From: Stagonosporopsis chrysanthemi
Taxonomy: Eukaryota > Ascomycota > Dothideomycetes > Pleosporales > Didymellaceae
Length of the DNA stretch: 64,000 nucleotides
NCBI GenBank assembly: GCA_022560025.1
Contig: JAFISE010000075.1
Coordinates: 62,001 to 126,000, forward strand
Direction of reading: 5' to 3'
A program made the translations under genes and the position numbers. How positions within the stretch are numbered: position 1 is the stretch's first letter; each line of letters opens with the position of its first letter. Below are positions 55,401-64,000 of the stretch, one piece after another. The notes under the pieces were generated by a model. That model made no database searches, was not told the DNA's origin, and worked only from the letters and a program-made list of their open reading frames with translations.

Positions 55401-57048
55401 CCTCCATCGCTGTCAACAAGTACTTGGTGACCGAAGACAGACCGTACGTATGCTGCAGGTAGTACAAGACCTTTGCTTGCTCCTCAGCATCAGAAGTTGG
55501 GGTCTGTGGGACGAGTCCCCACCGAAGCGGGATGCCACGCCGGACCAAACCAATCACAGTCTCAATCACGTTGGAGACATGGTCAGGATCAGTGAAATCG
55601 ATAGGTAGAATCGCGTTGTGGATGTCGCGTCGAACATTAGGCAGTTGACCAGGGTAGGTTCTTTGCAACAGAGCCCGCAGTTCGGTGGGCCAGCTCTGAT
55701 AGCGAGAATCCTTCTCGATATCATTGATCCAGATAATGACTTTACCTCCTTCAGTCTCGTCCCTGAAGTCATACCGCTGGGGCTCTTCTCCTGTCTGACC
55801 TTGTGCGAGAGCAGAGTGTGACAAGAGAGAGATAGTGTCCGGGCCAGATAGCCCCTGACTTCTGATACCGTTGATTAATCTCCTCTCACGCCGCAGGTGG
55901 GCCAGAAGCGCATAAGGATTAACATCTCTTACAGGAATTTGTACGCCATTAATCCAGATGACATTGTATCCTGTAGGTAACAGAAGCTCGCGGTTGTTGT
56001 AGTGCTCGGTGAGGAAATTGGATGTCGCATTGGTTGCAGCGATAGTAGCTGTGTACTTCGGAAAATCGCGAACCAGCTTCAAAAGCGTGTCCATGGGCTG
56101 ATCGCTTTGCAAAACGAAGCTTGCTGCTTTTTCAGCCAGGTCGGGCACATCATCCTTGGCCAGCGGTGTCAAATCAGATGTCTCTTCATCCAATTCGGTC
56201 GCAAGCGGCTTCAGCTCCACGTCCTTGTCGCTCTGTGCGGCCTGCCTGTCATCAATGACAATGTAATCTGTCCTTTTCAGTTGAAGAGCGACACCATAGC
56301 CGTTAACGACCAACGGCGTCTTCGGTCCCTTCAAAGAGGGCTTGTGCCTAACCCGATAGGATGACTTCCCTTCTTTTGCGATCCTGCTCACGGTCTTGTG
56401 AAACTTCTTGAATCTCGGTGCGGTAATATCGGCGTACACGATTGTAGGTAAGGACGAGCTGTTGCCCAGCACGCGGTCGAATGGTAACTCGTTCGTACGC
56501 TCGTTCCGGATGCTGCCTGTTGGCTCGCCATCGTCTATGTGTGGTGTACAGTATTGTTGGCCGTTGACAGAGACCCACAACTGGCAATTCTTCCCCTGTT
56601 CAGATTCCAGAGACGGCTCGACTGATGTCTTGTAGAATTGATAGTGTGCTTCAATGCGTGGCGCCGCTGATCGTACCGAAAGGGCGAGGTTGAAGGACGC
56701 AAGCGTCTCGGGGTCAGTGATATGGCCATCACTCTGTAATATATCGACGAATTTGTGGTACAACTGCTTTTCCGTGTCTAGCTCGTCAAGCCAGCCTTCA
56801 GATATGCGGTCAAGAAGAGGGAAGTATGCGGTCGCGTTTTCTTCTGCGGCAGTCTCTCTTCAGATCGTTAGCATAATCAATAACAGAGTATTACCGCTAA
56901 CTTACAGGAGCTCCACTAAGTAAGGTGCAGTGTTAAATGAGGCTTGCAGAGCAACGTTGATGTTTGAATCTGCAAGAGCGCCGGTGCAGCTGATTGCGTT
57001 CAACACGAGAAGCACCTTCGCGCTCAGAAGGGCGGGCGGGGTACGCAT
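52489..57048 (-). CDS. UDP-glucose:glycoprotein glucosyltransferase (UGGT)
   Basis: Two exons (57048-56906 and 56857-52489; intron 48 bp), 1503 aa. UGGT is the ER folding sensor: it reglucosylates N-glycans of misfolded glycoproteins so that calnexin rebinds them. A signal peptide covers residues 1 to about 26 (ending TGALA). A long series of thioredoxin-like and beta-sandwich domains fills the first 1150 residues. The catalytic GT24 domain (INIFSVASGHLYERML to WCETWCADADL) is C-terminal, with the DxD metal/UDP motif FVDADQ at about residue 1300. The C-terminus ends RRKDEL, a KDEL-type ER-retention signal. The start was chosen because a short first exon supplies the signal peptide and joins in phase. 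Its 3' end is 215 bp from the chaperone gene's stop. Confidence 0.95.
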
Positions 57049-57657
57049 CGTACTGAAAGCGAAACTCGGCTCCCTTTGAGCTTCCTAAAGCTTCTCACAA
57101 GGTTGCGCAGGGTGTAGTCAGAGGAGCGGGCTCGAAGATGAGCTTCCAAGACTGCCAGGAAGATGCAACGTGTAGCATTCCGTTTCGGGACTTCTTTGCG
57201 CTCGAGCGGCCACTTGGGACTGTAAGACTACCAGAGTCTATACAACGATCAAAGCTCCGAGCTCCCTATCCGAGATCAGAATACAAGCCGGATATTGGTC
57301 ACAATTGCTGCGCGACACCTTGGGTGAGAGGTGTCCCAAAATGCGGCCCTAATCGATAAGGAAGCTACGACCACGAATCTCTACGCTCCGCCGTCTATTG
57401 GTTTTCCATCGCAGAATTTCCCGTCTATCAGCGGTCGACGCTCTGATTGGTACGGATATCCTCCTCTTCAGCCGCAGGCTATACATAAAAGCTGTAGGCT
57501 TGTCACAATGTCTTGACAAAAGGGCGCGGACCTACTGCATTCATTCTGAAGGCGCTAATCAAGCATCGCCTTGTTCCACGCGTCTGCCGTTGGCTGTATC
57601 TCTATAAGTAGAGACGCTGCCCAAGTGCATCTGAACTAGACGACCCTTTCGTCTATT
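57049..57657. promoter_or_regulatory. Shared divergent promoter of UGGT and the MFS transporter
   Basis: 609 bp between start codons. TATAAG at 57603-57608 lies 50 bp before the MFS start and could be its TATA box. Short frames here have no domains. No UPR element was recognised. Confidence 0.4.
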
Positions 57658-59374
57658 ATGACAATGTCGCAAACCTCAACGTCCATCGAGCTGCAAGGCG
57701 TCTCCGAAACTCCAAAGACTGCGGCGCTGCCGCTCAGCCTCTATAATGCAAGCAAAGACACGGTACCCTTGAGTGGAACTTCAGAAGTACCGCCTCAAAA
57801 TGTGGTCTCATCTGAGCAATTGGAGCAGCCGGACTCGAAGACGACAGCGATTGTTATGCTAACAGTCGTATGTGTGACCATGATCAGCTCGATGCTGAGT
57901 GGTGTTGTCGCAGTAGCATTGCCATCAATTGCAAAGGACTTAGGGCTCGGCCCGGATGTACTGCTGTGGTATGATCGTCTTACCGGAGTACAAATAAGTT
58001 GTGTTGACCCAGTACAGGCCTATCTCAATCTACGCTCTTACCTGTGGTTGCACGCTGCTCTTGTTGGGTTCCATTGCAGATGTTGTCGGCTCAAGACCCA
58101 TGTACTTGATCGGGTGTTTCCTCCAGTCTGGTTTCACGCTCGCCTGCGGTCTGGCGCAGAGTAGCACACAGATAATCGTCTTCCGTGGCTTTGCCGGAAT
58201 TGCCATATCATTCTGTCTTCCTTCCGCGGTGAGCATTATCACCAGTACATTCCCGCAGGGTAAGAGCAGGAACATAGCGTTTGCCTCGATGGGCGGAGGG
58301 CAACCAGTAGGCTTCAGTATTGGACTGGTACTTGGCGGTGTGTTCGCTGAAACTATTGGGTGGCGATGGGCATTCCACATTTCAGCCATCATCAACAGTG
58401 CTGTCTTTGGTATCGCTATGTTTGGGCTGCCCAAGGTTCAAGACCAGAAAGCCGATGTCTGGTCTCGCATAAAGGCTGGCATCGACTGGATTGGTATTAT
58501 TATTGGAAGTGCATCCACAGCACTTTTGTCCTACTGCTTCAGGTAAGCCTCTACCTACATGTGTACAGCCTGATGCTCACATTCCTTTAGCGTGATCTCA
58601 AAGCAGACTGAGAAAATAAAAGAACTAGGAACGCTGTCCACTTTGATCCTCGGCGTCGCCCTCATCCCTTCCTTCATCCTTTGGGTCGGACGACAAGAGA
58701 GGCTCAACCGACCAGCCGTAATACCCAACTCACTTTGGCGAAACCGTGTGTTCAGCGTCATTTGCGTCGGTGTCTTTACCATCTGGGGTACATTCAACGC
58801 TATCGAGAGCTTCCAGTCGCTCTATTTCCAGGATGTGCAAGACAATTCACCTATCCAAACGAGTTTGCGATTCTTGCCTACGCCACTCGGTGGTGCATTG
58901 TCCAATGTAGTTATGGGCCTTATCGCGCACCGAGTACGTGCTGACTTGGCTTGTCTGGTAGGGGTGGCGTTGACTAGCATTGGCTCGCTACTCATGTGTA
59001 TCATCCAGCCGGAGTGGACGTACTGGGCCTGCGCTTTCCCAGCAGTCTTCCTCAATCCTGTCGGTGCAGACGTACTGTTTACAGTCTCGAACTTGGTCAT
59101 AACAGCGGTCTTCCCAGCACGTGACCAGGCGCTTGCGGGAAGCGTCTTCAATACTGTTGCTCAAATCGGAAAGAGTGTTGGTCTTGCAACCAGTGCTGTC
59201 ATTGCAGCGAGTGTCACTCAACATTCAACTGTCACGAACAAGGAGAGCTCGGCTGCGCTAATGGCGGGATACCGTGCTGCCTTTTGGTACCTTTTTGCGT
59301 TGAGTTGTGCCACAGGAATCTTGTTTGCGTGGGGATTACGGGGCATTGGCAAGGTTGGTATGAAGAGAGACTAG
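57658..59374 (+). CDS. Major facilitator superfamily transporter (drug:H+ antiporter type)
   Basis: Three exons: 57658-57968, 58018-58542, 58591-59374 (introns 49 and 48 bp), 539 aa. A polar N-terminus of about 65 aa precedes multiple membrane spans. MFS signposts are LLLLGSIADVVGSRPMYLIG (loop 2-3 motif A with D-x-x-G-R/S-x-x), VFRGFAGIAISFCLPSAVSII, and PVGFSIGLVLGGVFAETIGWRWAFHI (motif C region of the DHA families). The overall pattern fits a 12- to 14-span DHA2-like transporter of the Atr1 type. The substrate cannot be predicted. The first intron removes a stop-containing stretch and restores the motif A loop. It ends 165 bp from the convergent GNAT gene. Confidence 0.88.
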
Positions 59375-59538
59375 GTCGACTTCGCGACGCTACGCATGTG
59401 CAATATCGAGTTTGTCACTGTATCAGACTAGCTATGCATTCTGTATATGATGGCTAGGGTGCATACACGATTCCTGCCTCTGACAAAGATGATCGATCTG
59501 ATCATCCGGTTGGTCTCCATACACAATGAACAGCAGAC

Positions 59539-60259
59539 TCACAGAGTCTTCACTAACGTTAAAACGACATCATTCACGCCCGTCTCTCCACTCTTCCCGT
59601 GATCTAGCACCAAAGAGCATCTCTGGAATCCAATCTTCTCGTAGAAGTTTCTACCAGTTGTATTCCATCGAACCATGTCCAAATGTATCCCAAGTGCGCC
59701 TTCGCGTTTGACTGCGTCAAAAAGTTTATTAATCAGGACTGATCCCCATCCTTTCCTTTGGAATTCGGGCAGAATATCGATATGCATATGCGCCGGAAAT
59801 GACTCCAATTCTTTTGGCCATGCTTGTAGAGCACTGCATTCAGCATTGTAGACTGCACGTCTAAAACCTTTGCTCTCTTCCTTCTCCATCAGAGGATCCG
59901 CAGTCGTCACTCCAGGCCTCGGAATTTTCTCCTGGTCCAACTGAGGAACGAATTCCTTCCGCCATTTTTCTGCGAACGTTGATGTATCCGATGTCCCAAT
60001 GCAATAGCCGACAGCTCGGCCATGACCATCATCAAGCACAAAGCAGGTCGCCGGCGTAAGATCCACATAGGCTCTATACCACAAATAAGATCCGATCGTA
60101 CGCGTTGGCTCCCAGTTCAATTTCGGCTCGATCGTGACGAAGAACTCCGCAACGATGAGTGGGAGGCCATCAATGTTGTCTTCCGTCTAAACTTACAACG
60201 TGGAGACCATTCTCGAAATCTCGAGTTGGATCATAAGATCGTACAAATGGCACAGACAT
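59539..60259 (-). CDS. GNAT-family N-acetyltransferase
   Basis: Two exons (60259-60197 and 60144-59539; intron 52 bp), 222 aa. The GCN5-related fold is seen as the acceptor-side strand FVLDDGHGRAVGYCIGT, the acetyl-CoA site MHIDILPEFQRKGWGSVLINKL (Q/R-x-x-G-x-G/A as RKGWG), and the C-terminal LDMVRWNTTGRNFYEKIGFQ. A segment of about 40 residues between them (AEKWRKEFVPQL...) is typical of fungal small-molecule acetyltransferases of the PITSLRE-unrelated GNAT group. The acceptor is unknown. The first exon (MSVPFVRSYDP) joins to FFVTIEPKL in phase 0, making the start reliable. Confidence 0.86.
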
Positions 60260-61352
60260 GGTGTCAAAGTCGTCCTCGTGATAGATAGTGGTAGCGATGT
60301 GATCCTCTGAGTTTCGGGCTTTTCTTATAGAGCCGTTGAGCGAACGTGTGTAAGGGAATCTGGGCCGGAAGCCGGGCGGGCTGCAGGCGGGGTAGCTGTC
60401 AGTGCGGTTTGTGATCCAATACGAGGAAAGCTCGACCAAGAATGCAGGAGAGCTTCGAGCAGACTAACGAGATTCGCACTGAGAGAAAGAACATGGTAGT
60501 TCGTGATCATACTAGTCCGAATTCAGACCTACGTGATCGATGCACAGGCAGGCAGGCTCAATCGTCAGCTTTCTACTGCGCTTCCGCAAATACACTGTAG
60601 ACTGTGTGGATCACAACCGGTCTTGATGGCTATGATGGCTGTGATACTGCATACCTTCGAACACCTCTTCGAAATTCATGTCAAACCGGGAGTATGGCCT
60701 ACAGCTTCTGCGAGCATTGAGCCATACACTCAGTCAGAGCAGACCGAACTGGCGTTCATGTCTTAGAACGCGTCGAAGCGAGTCGCTTATGTATTTACGA
60801 CACTGGTTGGTGAAGCTTATCAGGTTGAACGTGGTGTCGACGGTACGAGAGGCCAGCGACGCGGGAAACGAAATGAGATGGCATGGTACGTGCAGGCAGG
60901 CCCTCAAAAATCAAGTTTGGTGCTAGCGTCTCCTGTAAAGCGTTGCTGTGAGCCACTCGGGAGGGCTCCGAACATGCTGCGCATCAGATGCACCAACAGA
61001 GTCAGCGCAGTGGTTTATACATACACAGTAAAGTGCTTGCCTCAATGGGGCGCTCTAGTCGTTCTGGGCATCGCAGTCAAGCTTCCGCGGCGCTATTATG
61101 GGGAGTGACATCATAGCTTACTGCAGCCGCGACTCGAGCCGCTATGTGAAACTTGCTGTTTGGCATTGAGATGTACACAAAACAACGGTGTGGTGCTCCC
61201 GATCGATATCTAGAGTTGTCTTGTCGCTCGCTCGCTCGTTGTGTCCTTCCCTGCGTCCGTCGTCGAAACAGTACGGCTCATCGATACCTCATTTGGCACG
61301 CAGTCAGCACACGACGAGACCTGGTCGCCCCTTTCAACACGAGCCCACCACC
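60260..61352. other. Intergenic between divergent genes
   Basis: About 1.1 kb between the GNAT start (minus) and the App1-like start (plus), holding both promoters. Open frames (60503-60766, 60878-61108 and others) are short with no domains. CT-rich sequence near 61215-61270 is a likely leader tract. Confidence 0.6.
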
Positions 61353-62975
61353 ATGGCCCCCCAGAAGAGCACGCAGCGTGCTCTGCTGCTAAGCGCGACT
61401 CTGGGTCTCGCGCATGCTGTTACCCTGCCTGACCCGACAGCTGCACCCGCGAGAGTCGAAGTCCGAGCGCCAATCGTGACACCCGCCGCGGTCCGGTTCG
61501 ATGACAGATACAGCTACATTCAGCGACGAAATATCCTCGACGATATCAAGAGTGGCGTCGATGGAGTAGCCAAATCATGGGGCAGTGTGCTTGGAACTGA
61601 TCTGCCCAGCTTCTTCACTGAAGGTAAGCTTTTGTGATGAGTGACGCTAGTAAAGCTTGTGCTGATCATAGTAGGCATCCCCGGCTGGTTCGAAAACCTC
61701 CCCACAGGGACCGATGTTATGTCAAGCCTAGGCATTGGTGATGATGACCTCGCTGCCATCCCCACTCAGGTCCTCAATGTCCCTCCGTACGCGAACTGGA
61801 CGGACCAGGGTTGGAACGTTCGTTTCCACGGCAATGTCTACAAGATCCCCAACATCTCGCAGTCGAAGATCGATGACCTCGCCAATGTCTTTCTGATTGA
61901 CACAAGCGTGGATCAGCTCCCTGACGAAGAGAAGGCCAACGCCCGCAACTTGACGAGGTCCATCTTCGTTGTCCAGCAAGGAGACGAAAATGTCACCGTA
62001 TCACTGGAGCCTGCGCCCATGCAGGGCGGTGATGGAGAACCTGGCGGTGGCAACGCTATCACGGCTCCTGGAGGTAACCAGACAATCAGACTGCCATACG
62101 AGACCACTGTAGAAGGAGACTTTGATGTCTTTGTGCCTATCGAGAGCAACGGACTTCTCAACGGCAATGAGACTGAGAACGTTCAGCGCCTCAATGTTCA
62201 CACAAACGGTACCGACACAGGCAACGCCACTGCCTTCCTCGTTCCTCCTACAGGTATCACCTTCATATCAGACATCGACGATATCCTTAGAGTGACCAAG
62301 ATCTACGATCCCAAGGAGGGTCTTTTGAATTCCTTTGCTCGCGACTTTACCCAGTGGATGAACATGCCCGACATCTACCGCAACTGGTCTCAGAGTCTGC
62401 CAAACAGCACCCACTTCCACTACCTGACTACCACTCCGGAGCAGGCCACGCGCAACTACATGGACTTCATCTACAAGACATACCCTGGCGGTTCGTTTGA
62501 CACCCGACCCCTGAACTTCTCCGACGTGAAGGCAACCCTATCCATCCGCAAGTACCTCCTGGAGAAGATCTTCGTCACTTTCCCACAAAGAAAGTTTGTG
62601 CTCATCGCCGACACCTCCAACTCGGACGTCATGAGCGACTATCCCCAGCTCGCTCACGACTATCCCAACCAGGTTCAATGCATCTTCCTGCGCAACACCT
62701 CAGCGACCGACAGCGACGATTGGTTCCCATACAACACCGAAGGCTTCAAGGGCCTCAACAACCGCAGCTACATGTTCTTCCACGTGCCTGATGACCTGAC
62801 GGGTCTGGATATTGCCAACGGTCAGTGCTTGAACGAGTCGATCCAGCAGAACGTTACCTTTTCGCGGCAAGCCGAGATTCTCGGCATTCATGGCGGTGCC
62901 GGCAGCAAGGTTGGTGGTAGCGCTACCATCAGCTTCGTGGTGGCGCTGGTCGCTGCTATGCTTTTGACGCTCTAG
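61353..62975 (+). CDS. GPI-anchored App1-type phosphatase (HAD-like, DUF2183)
   Basis: Two exons (61353-61623 and 61675-62975; intron 51 bp), 523 aa. A signal peptide (about 1-22, ending AHAV) is followed by a pro-like segment. The App1 N-terminal region (WNVRFHGNVYKIP) and catalytic HAD region follow: GITFISDIDDILRVTKIYDP, FHYLTTTPEQ, KYLLEKIFVTFPQRKFVLIADTSNSD and VQCIFLRN. Yeast App1 is a phosphatidate phosphatase; it is cytosolic, whereas this protein should be secreted. Many N-glycosylation sites (NVT, NQT, NET, NWS, NST, NFS, NRS) and a hydrophobic C-terminus after GSKVGGS suggest a GPI-anchored, glycosylated surface protein. The usual DxDDT has Ile at the last position (DIDDI). The ATG at 61353 has a CCACC-type context. 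Confidence 0.85.
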
Positions 62976-63244
62976 AATGAGTCGTCGACGACGACGTGAA
63001 CGATTGTACATGATAGGTGTTTGGGTCAGACGGTAGCCGGGAGTCTATTTCTTGTTACTAGGTTAACTCTTTTTGGTGTTCACTTTCGGGTCACAGCGAA
63101 TGAATCAAACATATTAATTTCGTCACATGTGGCAGGTATTTCTGCTCTTAACGTAGAGAAGTTTTGTGACAGCTATGACTGCATGTTCGTTCCGACTTCA
63201 GTCCATACCGACTAGGTTGTGTGCCCGCCGCATAGCCTAGATCT
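62976..63244. other. Convergent 3' region
   Basis: 269 bp between the App1-like stop (plus) and the leucine-rich-repeat gene stop (minus). It is AT-rich relative to the neighbours with TTAATTT near 63115; no gene seen. Confidence 0.5.
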
Positions 63245-64000
63245 CTAATCAGAGTCATCACTGCTTGGCGGGTCTTCCGTTGGTGGTCTGCTCGAATGGC
63301 TCAACGAAAAGTCAAGTACATCGCTTCTCGCACCTGCATCAACAAACTTCCGCAGACACCACCCGATCTGAACCGCGGTGCTCCTCTCGTTGCCCAAAGG
63401 ATCTATTTGCCGTCCCTTGACGAAGATGAACTGGTTCTCGCTGTCTTCGCGATCATACACGCGGTCTGATGCGCCGAAAGCAATGATGGCCAACTTTGAG
63501 CTTCGTCCTTTGAGCTTGGCGTGTTTGGTGCTAGTCTCGAAGCCTTGCTGGGCCAGTCCGGCGAGGAGGTGTTCGTAGATTTTGCGGGGAAGTTTGCTGG
63601 ACGCAGGCCGTGTTGTTGGCCAGGTGGTGACATTGAGGGTGACAAGGTTGGGCAGGTCACCAAGACAGTTCTGTGGGTAAGTCAGCGTGTTTTGCAGAGG
63701 GACACTGAGTGGAGAAACGTGCCTCGAAGTTGACAAAGCTGTCGTTCTTGGGACGGACGACGCTCACGTGCGGAAACGCCATGGAAATCTGTTCGAGCAG
63801 CGCGCAAGCTTTGCAGATTGATGAGAATGAAGCATAATCATACACCAACTCATCATCACACTCCTCGGGCGCTCTTGAAGCATGCACGCTGAGCTGCTTG
63901 AGAGATTTCGCGTGCCTCACAATACCGGCAGACGCAGGCAGGCTGTCAACGTTGGAGAAATCCAATGTGAGAACTCTAACACCCGTAACAAGACATAGGA
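63245..64000 (-). CDS. Leucine-rich-repeat (F-box/LRR-like) protein, 3' part
   Basis: Two exons seen, continuing past the right edge: 64000-63723 and 63670-63245. The upstream frame reads as LRR units: VRVLTLDFSNVDSLP, HAKSLKQLSVHAS, ACALLEQISMAF, then after the splice CLGDLPNLVTLNVTTWP. This pattern is typical of fungal F-box/LRR proteins, but an F-box would lie outside the window. The C-terminus ends in an acidic Ser/Asp/Pro tail. The intron 63671-63722 is 52 bp with a GCTGAC branch region and ends CAG, but its donor is GC (GAG|GCACGT), because no GT donor gives the right phase. The protein is therefore partial and the intron is unusual. Confidence 0.7.

Noticed and set aside
1..64000. tRNA and rRNA genes
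   Set aside because: Looked in the gaps for B-box (GGTTCGANTCC-like) sequences with paired stems on both strands; none was convincing. A tRNAscan-SE run would settle it.

Overview
The window is a eukaryotic nuclear segment from a filamentous ascomycete (Pezizomycotina), most likely a Dothideomycete. The basis is gene-dense DNA of moderate GC, genes broken by 43-58 bp GT-AG introns with CTAAC/CTGAC-like branch points, and fungus-specific families (Ssr4/DUF1750, Zn2Cys6 regulator, Msc2, Lte1, Dpb2, Cys-rich GPI proteins). The class assignment is inference from family content only. There are no prokaryotic operons, CRISPR arrays, rRNA genes or intact transposons. I reconstructed about twenty-one genes by joining exons; each complete model sums to a whole number of codons.

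Layout. 1-10.4 kb: a possible gene start leaving the left edge (-), a Cys-rich GPI-anchored secreted protein (-), mitochondrial rRNA methyltransferase Mrm2 (+), chromatin remodeller subunit Ssr4 (+), and a secreted tyrosinase (+). 11.8-19.6 kb: a two-membrane-span kelch protein (+), a secreted protein made of two copies of one six-cysteine module (-), a mitochondrial PPR protein (-), and divergently mitoribosomal protein bS18m (+). 20.4-26.9 kb: Msc2-type zinc transporter (-) divergent from ALG1 mannosyltransferase (+), then a short-chain dehydrogenase with an N-myristoylation motif (+). 28.7-37.1 kb: a large Lte1-like Ras-family GEF (+) and a cytochrome P450 (-). 37.1-40.7 kb is a gene-poor, repeat-rich leader before a Zn2Cys6 transcription factor (40.7-44.3 kb, +). 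44.3-48.3 kb is a 4-kb stretch with no credible gene. 48.3-57.0 kb: DNA polymerase epsilon subunit Dpb2 (-) divergent from a NASP/Hif1-type histone chaperone (+), then UDP-glucose:glycoprotein glucosyltransferase (-). 57.7-64 kb: an MFS transporter (+), a GNAT acetyltransferase (-), a GPI-anchored App1-type phosphatase (+), and the 3' part of a leucine-rich-repeat protein (-) leaving the right edge.

Functional themes. Most genes are core housekeeping: mitochondrial translation (Mrm2, PPR, bS18m), ER glycoprotein biogenesis and ER zinc (ALG1, UGGT, Msc2), and S-phase replication and chromatin (Dpb2, NASP, Ssr4). Three divergent pairs share short promoters and are functionally coherent. The most unusual items are the duplicated six-cysteine secreted protein with near-identical cysteine spacing, three ACGCG cores in the Dpb2/NASP promoter, the extreme histidine-rich insert in the cytosolic tail of Msc2, the myristoylation-type N-terminus of the dehydrogenase, a GC-AG intron at the right edge, and a cluster of unrelated tandem repeats upstream of the transcription factor. 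I found no convincing novel multi-gene defence or biosynthetic system.
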